This document shows, piece by piece, positions 24,989 to 33,039 of a stretch of 33,039 bases of DNA. Where the stretch lies: positions 41,445 to 74,483 of the forward strand of contig JAMPAZ010000005.1 in assembly GCA_023666965.1 (NCBI GenBank), in the 5' to 3' direction. This DNA is from Muribaculum sp. (GTDB lineage Bacteria; Bacteroidota; Bacteroidia; Bacteroidales; Muribaculaceae). The translations under genes were made by a program, and so were the position numbers. The notes beneath the pieces were generated by a model, which was not told where the DNA came from, did no database searches, and worked only from the letters and a program-made list of their open reading frames with translations. Each line of letters opens with the position of its first letter. Position 1 is the stretch's first letter.

Positions 24989-25240
24989 ATGGGCAAAATA
25001 AACACTTCCGATATCATTTTCGCCACGATCACTCAGCGTGGCAAGCGGATTGGCACATTCCGCTTGAGCGGCCTTGAATCGTTCGCAGAAATTATCCGTA
25101 CGGTCAGACGATTGTCGGCCGGAGCAATAGGCTTGGTGACAGTCACTCTCCGCAACGGCACCCAGGGATGGCGCCATACGCGCTCGATAATGTTGAACCC
25201 CGCGCCGGAACGTCCGGTTCAGCTTTGTTTTGCATTCTAA
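24989..25240 (+). CDS. Small conserved-looking hypothetical protein
   Basis: An 83-residue basic protein (INTSDIIFATITQRG, then TFRLSGLESFAEIIRTVRRL and GLVTVTLRNGTQGWRH). It has no signal peptide or membrane helix. The alternation of short strands and one helix suggests a compact alpha/beta fold. It resembles small unnamed proteins I associate with Bacteroidales, but no function is known to me. It is its own unit: promoter at 24955, ATG at 24989, and a GC-rich hairpin with T run after it near 25347. Reading of the region 25241-25408 shows nothing else coding. Confidence 0.65.
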   Translation: MGKINTSDIIFATITQRGKRIGTFRLSGLESFAEIIRTVRRLSAGAIGLVTVTLRNGTQGWRHTRSIMLNPAPERPVQLCFAF

Positions 25241-25346
25241 AGTCACTAATACGCAGACTCGGTTTTATCGTGGCCGGGTCAAAACACACGCACATGCGGT
25301 TCTGCGGGATGCATTGCCGTGCCGCGAATGTCTTATCTGAATCAGT

Positions 25347-25392
25347 CCCCCGCGGTTCGAGCCTTGCCGGCATCGTAGCGGGGGGTATTTTT
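25347..25392 (+). terminator. Probable terminator between the small ORF and rnhB
   Basis: CCCCCGC at 25347-25353 pairs with GCGGGGG at 25378-25384, with a nested GCC/GGC pairing in the loop, followed by a T-rich stretch (TATTTTTA). It lies between convergent genes. Confidence 0.5.
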
Positions 25393-25408
25393 AGCTGTGA
25401 TACGGTGC

Positions 25409-26029
25409 TCAGAACAGCGTCAACTGTTCGGGTGAGAGCAGGCGGAAACTCATTCGGTGTAGTGGCGACGGGCCATGCTCGGCTATGGCTCTTCGGTGTG
25501 ACTTGGTCGGGTAACCTTTATTTACTTCCCAACCATATTGCGGGTAAATGGCGGCTAAGCGGTCCATTTCTTCGTCGCGATGAGTCTTGGCGAGGATAGA
25601 TGCCGCGGCAATGTTGCCGAATCGTGAGTCGCCTTTGACGAAAGTTTTGTATGGTATGTCGCGATAGGGTGAGAAGCGGTTGCCGTCGACAATCAGCGCT
25701 CCGGGATTGATGGACAGCGCTTCGACAGCGCGGTGCATGGCCAATATTGAGGCGCGAAGAATGTTGATTCTGTCGATTTCCTCAGCGGATACTATTCCTA
25801 CGGCCCATGCGAGAGCTTCTGTCTCGATTATTGGGCGAAGTCTGTCGCGTGCCGATTCGGAAAGGCGTTTTGAATCGTTGAGCAGCGGATGGTGAAAGTC
25901 GTCGGGAAGAATCACCGCGGCTGCATATACCGGACCTGCCAGACATCCGCGTCCGGCTTCGTCGCATCCTGCTTCAAAAATGCCTGCCACATGGCATGGC
26001 GGCAGATATGTCTCATGCTTATTCGACAT
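25409..26029 (-). CDS. rnhB: Ribonuclease HII
   Basis: Cuts RNA in RNA-DNA hybrids and removes misincorporated ribonucleotides. The 206-residue protein has the HII signature [19 protein letters not shown] with the Asp-Glu pair, [14 protein letters not shown], and the later Asp in LIVDGNRF. The C-terminal [17 protein letters not shown] and SPLHRMSF are also typical. The start at 26029 lies inside the end of the response-regulator gene (11-base overlap), so the two are translated from one message. Confidence 0.95.
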   Translation of the reverse strand: MSNKHETYLPPCHVAGIFEAGCDEAGRGCLAGPVYAAAVILPDDFHHPLLNDSKRLSESARDRLRPIIETEALAWAVGIVSAEEIDRINILRASILAMHRAVEALSINPGALIVDGNRFSPYRDIPYKTFVKGDSRFGNIAAASILAKTHRDEEMDRLAAIYPQYGWEVNKGYPTKSHRRAIAEHGPSPLHRMSFRLLSPEQLTLF

Positions 26030-26762
26030 AGCCGTAGCCGAATCCGAGGCGGTCGACGAGATACATGGAGTTATGCCCGAGTTTGCTTTTCAGGCTTCTG
26101 ACGAGGCGGTCGATCATGGCATCGTCGACGGTCTCCTCTTCGGGCCACAGATTGTCGTAGATTACGTCGGCATCGTAAATGTTGTTGCGGTTTTGCAATA
26201 AAAATTCAAGCAAGTTGTATTCGGCGGAATCGAGCGGAATAGTGTCACCGTTTATACTAGCTGATTTTGCCTCAGTGTCGAGTCGCAGTCCGTGATGGAG
26301 TATTACGGCGGGTTTCGCTGGCGATGACATGCGCTTGCGGCGTAGTAATGCATTGACCCTGGCGGTCAGTTCCCGCATAGAGAACGGTTTTAGCAGATAG
26401 TCGTCGGCTCCGAAGTCGAGCCCATTGATAATGGATTCCTCGCACTCAACCGAAGAGCAGAATATTAGAGGTATCTTGGAAGTGGCTCCGCGCTGTTTAA
26501 GGTATTGAGCGAGTCTCATGCCGTTGGTGGCTTCGGAAGCTACGTTAATAATATATAGGCAGTAGACTGAAAGGTCGTGGTCGAATGCTTCGTCGCAGGA
26601 ATTAAACACATCGACTTTGTAACCGTCGTGCTCAAGGTTGAACTGCATCAACTCACACCCCATCATGTCGTCGTCAAGAATCAGTATACGGCGGTCTTCC
26701 GAATGCGTTTCCGCTTCGATTTTACTAGGTTTGGCCGATTTTTTTCTGAAGAATAGGGTCAT
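26019..26762 (-). CDS. Orphan OmpR/PhoB-type response regulator with degenerate receiver
   Basis: A 247-residue DNA-binding regulator. Residues ~24-135 are a receiver domain with the acidic cluster ILILDDD (~30-32), a Ser at ~103-104 in LIFCSS and the conserved Lys in DYLLKPF (~125). The phospho-acceptor position reads [12 protein letters not shown], so the usual Asp is Asn (~73). Residues ~150-247 are the winged-helix domain ([31 protein letters not shown], then [13 protein letters not shown]). There is no histidine kinase in the window. Together these suggest a regulator that works without classic phosphorylation. A 12-bp palindrome lies in its leader. Confidence 0.9.
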   Translation of the reverse strand: MTLFFRKKSAKPSKIEAETHSEDRRILILDDDMMGCELMQFNLEHDGYKVDVFNSCDEAFDHDLSVYCLYIINVASEATNGMRLAQYLKQRGATSKIPLIFCSSVECEESIINGLDFGADDYLLKPFSMRELTARVNALLRRKRMSSPAKPAVILHHGLRLDTEAKSASINGDTIPLDSAEYNLLEFLLQNRNNIYDADVIYDNLWPEEETVDDAMIDRLVRSLKSKLGHNSMYLVDRLGFGYGYVE

Positions 26763-26781
26763 TTTGAGTCTCTATGAATGG

Positions 26782-26814
26782 GGGATATATCCCGTTATCA
26801 CTAATGCAAATATA
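26782..26814 (-). promoter_or_regulatory. Promoter and palindromic site upstream of the response regulator
   Basis: The minus strand reads TATATTTG (complement of 26807-26814), an exact -7 match. Between the expected start and the ATG lies the perfect 12-bp palindrome GGGATATATCCC (26782-26793), a possible operator for autoregulation. The interval 26815-26962 holds no other feature I can support. Confidence 0.5.
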
Positions 26815-26962
26815 TGAGGCGATGGCTAATTAACAAAATATTAGTGAAATTTGTGTCGGTACTGTATTTGAAACGTCACAATGTGAAACGGTTGTAATAA
26901 TTGTAATAAAATTGCGATTTATTAGTAATTGAATTGATTCTGCCCGACAAGATGATGAAGGA

Positions 26963-27598
26963 TTATAGCATTCCCTGCTCAACCATTGTGCATACGCGTT
27001 CAATTATGGCATCTTCTTCGTTTTTGTCAGGCTGATACGACGACTTTAGGTTGACACCGAAGAAGCGTCCGAACGTCTGCCAAAATCCGGCTCGGAAAGT
27101 GCCGAGAAATGCTTTCAGGATTGAGTAACTGCTTTGGTTGGTCTCGCGGTTGATGAGCTTCACGAGCATTTTGCCTTGCGACTTAGTGAATTTTTTCAGT
27201 TGGGGCTTATATTGGTTGAACACGGCTTTCTCCATGTTCGATAGATGCTCTTCGCGCTCCTTTTGTGTCGGGAACGTCTCGATATACTCATACGTTTCGA
27301 GCAATGTCTCGGATATTAATTTAGCGTACGGGAGGGTTCGCTTCACGTCGCGGACAGTGCGCCAATAAAATTGTTCCTGCTTCTTGTTCTTAAATTTCAG
27401 CGGGGGAAAGACGGTGATGTTGTTCAGTACCACCATCACGGCTGTGTCGCCCTCTTCTGTTACGAAGTGATACTTCCCTTTAGCGAGTTTCTGCTGGGGA
27501 TCGGGAAGCGCAATATCTTGCTCTCCTCCGCCGCTTGGCTGTGCGGCGGCGGGGAGCAATGTCAGTAAGGCCACGAATATTCCCAATAAGACTCTCAT
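26963..27598 (-). CDS. DUF4294 exported protein
   Basis: A 211-residue protein with a signal peptide (MRVLLGIFVALLTLLPAAAQ) and no later membrane segment. The core matches the DUF4294 pattern: ITVFPPLKFKNKKQEQFYWRTVRDVKRTLPYAKL, then a long helical region with LKKFTKSQGKMLVKLINRETNQSSY and LGTFRAGFWQTFGRFFGVNLK. The family is common in Bacteroidetes and its function is unknown. The signal peptide suggests a periplasmic location. It stands alone between the regulator and nadB, all on the minus strand. Confidence 0.85.
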   Translation of the reverse strand: MRVLLGIFVALLTLLPAAAQPSGGGEQDIALPDPQQKLAKGKYHFVTEEGDTAVMVVLNNITVFPPLKFKNKKQEQFYWRTVRDVKRTLPYAKLISETLLETYEYIETFPTQKEREEHLSNMEKAVFNQYKPQLKKFTKSQGKMLVKLINRETNQSSYSILKAFLGTFRAGFWQTFGRFFGVNLKSSYQPDKNEEDAIIERVCTMVEQGML

Positions 27599-27661
27599 AT
27601 TATATATAACGTTTCAGAAGTCAAAAGATTGCGTGGCGGGTCAATGACGCTACAGTAATGG

Positions 27662-29239
27662 TCAGCTGCGGTGGTCGGCGTGGGGATAGTCGATGGTATA
27701 ATGGAGTCCGCAGGATTCCTTGCGTTCCATGGCTTGCCGCATGATTAAGTAGCCGACGTTGATGATGTTGCGCAATTCGCAGATCTCGCGACTGGCCGTT
27801 GACCGCTTAAACAGTCTCTCGGTCTCTTCGTACAAGATGTCGAGTCGGTTCCATGCGCGTTTCAGGCGGAGGTCGCTTCTGACGATGCCAACGTAGGCCG
27901 ACATGATTTGCCCAACTTCCTTGATGCTTTGGGTGATGAGCACCATTTCTTCAGGCAGGCGGGTGCCTTCATCGTTCCATTCGGGCACGTCATGCCGCAA
28001 TGGATAGTTGTCCTTGACCTCCATGGCATGACGGGCCGCCGCGTCGGCGTAGACCACGGCTTCAATCAGGGAGTTAGAGGCCAGACGATTACCGCCGTGC
28101 AAGCCTGTGCAGGAGCATTCGCCGACTGCATAAAGACGCTGGATTGACGACTGTGCATTGGTGTCGACTTTGATACCTCCGCATAGATAATGGGCGGCCG
28201 GAGCCACGGGTATATAGTCTTTTGTGATGTCGATTCCGAGCGACAGGCACTTCTTGTAGATGTTGGGGAAGTGTCGCTTGGTCTCCTCCGGGTCTTTGTG
28301 GGTTACGTCGAGGTAGACGTGGTCGTCGCCGTAGAGCTTCATTTCAGAGTCGATGGCACGGGCCACGATGTCGCGGGGCGCCAACGACAGGCGAGGGTCG
28401 TATTTATGCATAAACTCTTCGCCTTTAAGGTTGCGAAGTACTGCTCCGTAGCCACGCATTGCCTCCGTAATTAAGAATGAAGGGCGGTCGCCGGGATGGT
28501 ATAGAGCGGTAGGGTGGAACTGGATAAATTCCATGTCTTTAACCGTTCCCTTGGCGCGGTAGACCATGGCTATGCCGTCGCCGGTGGAGACGAGCGGGTT
28601 TGTCGTGGTGGTATAGACGGCTCCAACTCCGCCTGTAGCCATTAGGGTGACGCGCGACAGGAATGTGTCGACTTTGCCGGTCTCCGGGTTGAGAACGTAT
28701 GCGCCGTAGCACGTGATGTCGGGAGTCCGGCGTGTCACGATTTTTCCTAAATGGTGTTGAGTGATGATTTCTATGGCGAAGTGGTCTTCAAAAATGTCGA
28801 TATTTGGATTTGCCTTGACGGCCTCAATCAGGCTTTGTTGAATCTCGGCGCCTGTATTGTCTTGATGGTGCAGTATGCGGAATTCCGAGTGTCCACCCTC
28901 GCGGTGGAGGTCAAATCGTCCGTCTTGATTCTTGTCAAATTCGACACCCCAACGAATGAGTTCTTGTATTTGCCCGGGGGCTTCGGTGACGACCTTCTCA
29001 ACCGCCACGCGGTCGCTGAGCCAGTCGCCTGCTATCATCGTGTCTTCGATGTGCTTGTCGAAGTTGTCCACTTCGAGGTTGGTGACTGAAGCCACGCCAC
29101 CCTGCGCGAAGTAGGTGTTGGCTTCTTCAAGCTTGGTTTTACATATTAAGGCCACGCGGCCGGTGCCGGCCACTTTAAGGGCGAAACTCATTCCGGCAAT
29201 ACCGGAACCGATCACCAGATAGTCATATTCGTACGTCAT
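27662..29239 (-). CDS. nadB: L-aspartate oxidase
   Basis: FAD enzyme that oxidises L-aspartate to iminoaspartate, the first step of NAD synthesis from aspartate; NadA would use the product, but it is not in the window. The 525-residue length is normal. Motifs are YDYLVIGSGIAGMSFAL (FAD loop), TYFAQGGVASV, the substrate-loop HREGGHSEFRILHHQDNTG, EFIQFHPTALYHPG, SFLITEAMRGYGAVLRN and GLHGGNRLASNSLIEA. The C-terminal helical domain (VGIVRSDLRLKRAW) matches the succinate-dehydrogenase/fumarate-reductase flavoprotein fold. Promoter box TACCTTTG lies at 29290. Confidence 0.96.
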   Translation of the reverse strand: MTYEYDYLVIGSGIAGMSFALKVAGTGRVALICKTKLEEANTYFAQGGVASVTNLEVDNFDKHIEDTMIAGDWLSDRVAVEKVVTEAPGQIQELIRWGVEFDKNQDGRFDLHREGGHSEFRILHHQDNTGAEIQQSLIEAVKANPNIDIFEDHFAIEIITQHHLGKIVTRRTPDITCYGAYVLNPETGKVDTFLSRVTLMATGGVGAVYTTTTNPLVSTGDGIAMVYRAKGTVKDMEFIQFHPTALYHPGDRPSFLITEAMRGYGAVLRNLKGEEFMHKYDPRLSLAPRDIVARAIDSEMKLYGDDHVYLDVTHKDPEETKRHFPNIYKKCLSLGIDITKDYIPVAPAAHYLCGGIKVDTNAQSSIQRLYAVGECSCTGLHGGNRLASNSLIEAVVYADAAARHAMEVKDNYPLRHDVPEWNDEGTRLPEEMVLITQSIKEVGQIMSAYVGIVRSDLRLKRAWNRLDILYEETERLFKRSTASREICELRNIINVGYLIMRQAMERKESCGLHYTIDYPHADHRS

Positions 29240-29289
29240 ATCGCAGTAAAAGAAAACCGACCTGCAACTCTGTAGATCATTTACTGCTG

Positions 29290-29297
29290 CAAAGGTA
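29290..29297 (-). promoter_or_regulatory. -7 promoter box for nadB
   Basis: The minus strand reads TACCTTTG, an exact -7 match, about 50 bases before the nadB ATG. Confidence 0.55.
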
Positions 29298-29356
29298 CGT
29301 ATAAAGAGGTTAATAATGTACCCGCGATGGTAAAAATTTTGTGATTTTTACCTGCA

Positions 29357-29620
29357 TCAAAATGGTCTGCCGGGCAATATGCCTGGCCCTGGCCCTGGCC
29401 CGCCTGGGCTAAGACCCGGGGCGCCGGGATAACCTGGGCCGCCCGGGCCGGGGCCTATGGGCACTCCGATGCTTCCTCCCACTATGGGGCCGCCGGGACC
29501 GGAGTTGAAATCGGTGCCGAACCATACGGAGTCAAGTCCCATGCATGACGATAGTCCCGCTGTGGCCGCAGTAACTATTGCCGCCAATAATATCTTCTTG
29601 ACAATCTTGCGCGTTTTCAT
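29357..29620 (-). CDS. Small Pro/Gly-rich lipoprotein
   Basis: An 87-residue protein starting MKTRKIVKKILLAAIVTAATAGLSSC. LSSC is a good lipobox, so Cys ~26 should be lipidated and the protein anchored in the outer or inner membrane. After a short segment (MGLDSVWFGTDFNSG) the rest is almost only Gly and Pro (repeats of GPGGPG and PGPG type) to a final GRPF. An ATG further upstream (29791) would add 57 residues without sense, so I use 29620. Function is unknown; such tails may span or bind cell-wall or surface material. Confidence 0.7.
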   Translation of the reverse strand: MKTRKIVKKILLAAIVTAATAGLSSCMGLDSVWFGTDFNSGPGGPIVGGSIGVPIGPGPGGPGYPGAPGLSPGGPGPGPGILPGRPF

Positions 29621-29799
29621 ATATCGAAGTCTTTTAATATAATAACAAATTCCCGTTGGCTTTTCTCTGGCCGTTAGCGATTTTTGACACAGCCTCAACG
29701 AACGCCGACGTATATTGAGGAACGGACAGGGATTGAAGTTTTTGTGTTTAAAACCTGTGACATAGAGTTGAGTGCTTCGGTAGTTTGGCATGAATTTTG

Positions 29800-29807
29800 T
29801 ATCTTTG
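29800..29807 (+). promoter_or_regulatory. -7 promoter box for argS
   Basis: TATCTTTG, an exact -7 match, about 53 bases before the argS ATG at 29860. Confidence 0.55.
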
Positions 29808-29859
29808 CGGAAATATATAATCTCGGAAATTAATTATAGTCCAAAGAAATTCAAGATTT

Positions 29860-31668
29860 ATGTCAATAGATTCGATAATAGCGGAGGCCGTGGCGCGGGC
29901 AGTGAAGGCTCTGTATGGCGTGGATGCCGATCCGGCAACAATAGTTCCGCAGGCAACCAGAAAGGAATTTGAGGGTAATCTTACTGTAGTGGTTTTCCCT
30001 TGGGTAAAGGCGGCGCGTAAGTCGCCGGAGGCTGTAGGTAAGGAGATTGGTGATTGGTTGACCGAAAATGAACCTGCGGTAAGCCGTTTCAATGTTGTAA
30101 AAGGCTTTCTGAATATAGTGATTGAACCGACATATTTCACCTCGATGCTCCGACATATAGATGCTACCGAGGATTTCGGTATAACGAAAGCCACACCTGA
30201 CAGCGAGCTGTATATGGTTGAATACTCGTCGCCTAACACCAACAAACCGCTCCATTTGGGGCACGTCAGGAATAATCTGTTGGGATTCAGCCTGTCGCGC
30301 ATATTAAAGTCTTGCGGCTACAATGTGGTTAAGACCAATATCGTCAACGACCGCGGTATTCATATCTGCAAATCGATGCTGGCGTGGAAGAAATGGGGTG
30401 AGGGAGTCACTCCAGAAAAAGCCGGTAAGAAAGGTGACCATCTTATCGGTGACTTCTACGTGCTGTTCGACAAGCATTATAAGGCCGAACTTAAGGAGCT
30501 GACGGCAAAATATCAGGCCGAGGGCTTGACAGAAGAGGAGGCTCAGAAAAAGGCAGAAGCAACCTCTCCTTTGATGCTTGAGGCTCGCGACATGCTTCGC
30601 CGTTGGGAGCAGAAGGATCCAGAAATACGCGGACTTTGGGAGATGATGAACGAGTGGGTATATGCCGGATTCGACGAGACTTACAGACGCATGGGTGTCG
30701 ACTTCGACAAAATCTATTATGAGTCAAATACCTATCTTGAAGGTAAAGACAAAGTGCTCGAAGGTCTTGAAAAGGGGATAATGTATCGTAAAGATGACGG
30801 CTCGGTATGGGCCGACTTAACGGATGCCGGATTGGATCACAAATTGTTGCTGCGCAGCGACGGGACATCGGTCTATATGACTCAGGACATAGGTACGGCC
30901 AAGCTTCGCTATCAAGACTATCCCATCGACAAAATGATTTATGTGGTGGGCAACGAACAAAATTACCACTTCCAGGTATTGTCGCTCCTGCTTGACCGCC
31001 TCGGCTTCAAGTGGGGAAGGGATTTGGTGCATTTCTCATACGGAATGGTAGAATTGCCCGAAGGAAAGATGAAGAGCCGTGAAGGTACAGTGGTCGATGC
31101 CGACGATTTAATGGACGAGATGATTCAAGGCGCGCGCGACGTGGCCGCTGAACGTGGTCGCTGCGACATGTCGCCTGAAGAGTCGGAAGAGATAGCGCGT
31201 ATAGTAGGCCTTGGGGCATTGAAGTATTTCCTTTTGAAGGTTGATCCGCGTAAGAACATGACTTTCAACCCTAAAGAATCGATTGACTTTAACGGCAATA
31301 CAGGCCCGTTTATTCAATATACCTACGCCCGCATACGTTCGGTGCTCCGTAAGGCCGCAGACGCCGGCTATCGCGCGGAGGGCTACGAAATGGTGGCTCC
31401 CAACGATAAGGAGATAGCTCTCATACAGCATCTTTCAGATTTCCCCGGTATAGTCAAGGAAGCGGGACGCACCTATTCACCGGCGCTGATAGCCAACTAT
31501 GTCTACGACCTTGTAAAAGAGTATAATCAATTCTATCACGACTACAGCATTCTGAACGAGCCAGACCCGTCGGTACGCTCGTTGCGATTGGCTTTGAGCC
31601 ATGCTGTGGCCGAGGTGGTCAAGAATGGAATGTGGATGCTCGGTATCGAGGTGCCGGAACGTATGTAA
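29860..31668 (+). CDS. argS: Arginyl-tRNA synthetase
   Basis: Class I synthetase charging tRNA-Arg, 602 residues. The N-terminal tRNA-binding domain runs to about residue 110. The HIGH-type signature is VEYSSPNTNKPLHLGHVRNN, and the KMSKS-like site is PEGKMKSREGTVV. GPFIQYTYARIRSVLRK begins the C-terminal anticodon-binding domain, which ends AVAEVVKNGMWMLGIEVPERM as in the family. It is transcribed alone; an 83-base spacer separates it from the next gene. Confidence 0.96.
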   Translation: MSIDSIIAEAVARAVKALYGVDADPATIVPQATRKEFEGNLTVVVFPWVKAARKSPEAVGKEIGDWLTENEPAVSRFNVVKGFLNIVIEPTYFTSMLRHIDATEDFGITKATPDSELYMVEYSSPNTNKPLHLGHVRNNLLGFSLSRILKSCGYNVVKTNIVNDRGIHICKSMLAWKKWGEGVTPEKAGKKGDHLIGDFYVLFDKHYKAELKELTAKYQAEGLTEEEAQKKAEATSPLMLEARDMLRRWEQKDPEIRGLWEMMNEWVYAGFDETYRRMGVDFDKIYYESNTYLEGKDKVLEGLEKGIMYRKDDGSVWADLTDAGLDHKLLLRSDGTSVYMTQDIGTAKLRYQDYPIDKMIYVVGNEQNYHFQVLSLLLDRLGFKWGRDLVHFSYGMVELPEGKMKSREGTVVDADDLMDEMIQGARDVAAERGRCDMSPEESEEIARIVGLGALKYFLLKVDPRKNMTFNPKESIDFNGNTGPFIQYTYARIRSVLRKAADAGYRAEGYEMVAPNDKEIALIQHLSDFPGIVKEAGRTYSPALIANYVYDLVKEYNQFYHDYSILNEPDPSVRSLRLALSHAVAEVVKNGMWMLGIEVPERM

Positions 31669-31751
31669 TTACAACATTATTTAACATTTTCGGCATTGCA
31701 CAATGGGGCGTATAACCGTTTAATAATTAAACCAAACACTTTGTATTAACT

Positions 31752-32456
31752 ATGAACAATTATCAAATGAATCCTTACGGGTCGTCGGCCCTCGACATGG
31801 AAGTGTCGCAAGTGATGAAGCGCGTCTATCTTAAGATGTTTCTTGCCCTGCTCGTGACCTCCGCGGCGGCTTGGATATGCACCACTATACCGAACATCCC
31901 CGTATTCTTGGTGTCGCATAGGTGGGTCTATTGGGGATTGCTTATTGTCGAATTGCTGATGGTGTTCGGCATTACCGGTGCCGTCCGCAAAATAAGTTCT
32001 CCTGTTGCGACGTTGCTGTTTTACGCATTTGCCATAATTAACGGAGTCACATTCTCCTTGATATTCCTTGCCTATACGCCGGTGTCCATTTTCAAGACGT
32101 TCTTGATCACTGCCGGAGTTTTCGGCGCAATGAGCATCTACGGCTATTTTACTAACCGCGATTTGACGAAGATGGGTAATTTCCTCTTCATGGCATTAAT
32201 CGGTCTGATTATCGCGAGTCTGGTGAATCTGTTCTGGGCCAATAGCACGCTCGAGTGGATTGTGTCCATAGGCGGAGTGCTGATATTTATCGGCTTAACA
32301 GCATGGGACACGCAGAAGATTAAGCAGATGGCTCAATATGGCGGTGCCGGTCTTGAATTGTCGAGGCTTGCCACTATTGGGGCGTTGAGTCTGTACCTCG
32401 ACTTCATTAACTTGTTCCTTTATCTGTTGCGTTTCTTCGGAAACTCACGCGATTAA
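31752..32456 (+). CDS. Bax inhibitor-1 / YccA family membrane protein
   Basis: A 234-residue protein with seven hydrophobic helices, starting after ~28 hydrophilic residues (QVMKRVYLKMFLALLVTSAAAWI). The family signature lies between the middle helices (FAIINGVTFSLIFLAYTPVSIFKTFLITAGVFGAMSIYGYFTNRDLTKMGNF) and near the end (GLTAWDTQKIKQM, with the conserved Asp of the pH-sensing pair, then SLYLDFINLFLYLLRFFG). Bacterial members such as YetJ are calcium-leak channels; YccA modulates FtsH. Which of these applies is not known here. Confidence 0.92.
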   Translation: MNNYQMNPYGSSALDMEVSQVMKRVYLKMFLALLVTSAAAWICTTIPNIPVFLVSHRWVYWGLLIVELLMVFGITGAVRKISSPVATLLFYAFAIINGVTFSLIFLAYTPVSIFKTFLITAGVFGAMSIYGYFTNRDLTKMGNFLFMALIGLIIASLVNLFWANSTLEWIVSIGGVLIFIGLTAWDTQKIKQMAQYGGAGLELSRLATIGALSLYLDFINLFLYLLRFFGNSRD

Positions 32457-32700
32457 ACTGCTTAGGCCGTAATCGTTGCCGGACGAAGCTTTAATATATG
32501 AGAAGGCGGTGGGGCTGTGACAAAAATTATGTTACGGTGTGTCAAAATGCATTTGCTTCTGAAATAAGCTCGAAACTGATTAGCCGGGGATTGGCGCAAC
32601 GCACCTATCTCCGGTTTATGTTTGAAACAGTAATAAAATCTGGAAAGATTTAACAACTTGTTAATCAACAATAAATCTTTGCAGATTTCGCATATCATTC

Positions 32701-32744
32701 CAATATAAAACCGGGCAAATCGGTCTAACTACCGCTTTACCCGG
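32701..32744 (-). terminator. Minus-strand terminator hairpin
   Basis: On the minus strand CCGGG pairs with CCCGG and CGGT with ACCG around a 6-base loop, with an AAA/TTT internal match (32711-32744), followed by TTTTATATT (complement of 32701-32710). It would end a leftward transcript that starts in, or beyond, the right edge. Confidence 0.55.
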
Positions 32745-32871
32745 CTACACAAGTTAATCATCTTTCAGAAGCTATTTGTATTTGACAAAATATTTGCGTA
32801 AAATGTTGACAACCAGGGGAGAGTGAACGGGATGTGTCGATACATTTTGCTATCTCAGACGGTTCTGCAAC
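32711..32871 (-). ncRNA. Candidate small RNA between a -7 box and a terminator
   Basis: The minus-strand box TACATTTG (complement of 32878-32885) and the terminator hairpin bracket about 160 bases with no ORF longer than ~20 codons and mixed GC content unlike the AT-rich flank. No -33 element is obvious and I do not recognise a known RNA family. A readthrough from a gene beyond the window is equally possible. Confidence 0.25.
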
Positions 32872-33039
32872 GCCCTTCAAATGTATGGTCGGGTAAAATC
32901 GGCATGTTTTTTATGTTCGTTAAAACAATTTAGCATTATTTTTGTTATAGAAATTAAATGAGTAAATTTTATCAATATTTTAAGTTCAATACTTCGGTTA
33001 TTTTTAAATTAAAAGTTAACGGCTCCAACGAGCCAAGTG

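Larger units (their letters stand above)
32457..33039. other. Long intergenic stretch at the right edge
   Basis: No convincing protein gene is seen. It contains a partial copy (GGTGTGTCAAAATG, 32536-32549) of the hairpin core found at 13346-13359, a 9-bp inverted repeat (AAAGATTTA ... TAAATCTTT, about 32644-32681), and a minus-strand terminator at 32701-32744. A minus-strand -7 box TACATTTG (complement of 32878-32885) lies upstream of that terminator. The last 120 bases are very AT-rich. Confidence 0.5.

Noticed and set aside
25168-25599. Forward ORF of 143 codons
   Set aside because: It spans the end of the small ORF, a terminator-like hairpin and the 3' end of rnhB; no family features.
32462-32698. 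Minus-strand ORF of 78 codons
   Set aside because: It runs over repeat-like sequence and ends near a terminator, with composition unlike a protein.
1-33039. CRISPR array, integrase or complete insertion sequence
   Set aside because: No regular spaced repeats, recombinase or transposase frame was seen; only hairpin or IS-end-like fragments.

Overview
The window looks like a chromosomal segment of a gut Bacteroidales bacterium, most likely in or near the family Muribaculaceae. The evidence is the gene content and the repeated promoter element TAnnTTTG, which is the Bacteroidetes sigma-ABfr -7 box and stands in front of most transcription units. Supporting genes are a Bacteroidetes-style LysRS with a C-terminal extension, the gldE-gldD-phosphopantetheinyl transferase block, a DUF2807 'head GIN' protein and a DUF4294 protein. 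Genus and species cannot be fixed from the sequence alone.

Left edge (1-2660) is the accessory part. It is AT-rich and holds the 3' end of a large polymorphic (Rhs-like) toxin with a GHH-type HNH/Endo VII nuclease tip. A cysteine-rich candidate immunity protein follows. Next come a frame-broken fragment resembling a second toxin tip, a second small candidate immunity gene, and a stretch of coding-like sequence interrupted by stops. A short minus-strand membrane protein closes the region. It shares a perfect 16-bp palindromic double promoter with dapB.

The rest is mostly housekeeping. From 2677 to 6605 lies a forward operon: dapB (lysine/diaminopimelate), lepB (signal peptidase I), a WbqC-like protein and glycerate kinase. 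A reverse beta-barrel protein follows. Then come lysS, gpsA and pgi (forward), a secreted GH5-like hydrolase (forward) and a periplasmic GH3 beta-glucosidase (reverse). The two hydrolases converge on a 27-bp perfect hairpin. After a DMT-type permease there is a pair of unrecognised small genes, the first interrupted by an in-frame TAG. A MalY/PatB-type C-S lyase, a beta-solenoid DUF2807 protein and upp follow. The reverse gldE-gldD-PPTase operon comes next.

From 23290 to 24890 the region is rich in RNA. Two identical tRNA-Glu(UUC) genes flank rpsT. A preQ1-I riboswitch lies directly in front of a YhhQ-type queuosine-precursor transporter. A small SRP RNA gene (ffs) is transcribed divergently from it. 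Downstream are a small unknown ORF, rnhB, an orphan OmpR-type response regulator whose phospho-acceptor Asp appears to be Asn, a DUF4294 exported protein, nadB, a Pro/Gly-rich small lipoprotein, argS and a Bax-inhibitor-1 family membrane protein. The last 580 bases hold no convincing protein gene, but they contain a minus-strand terminator and a possible small RNA.
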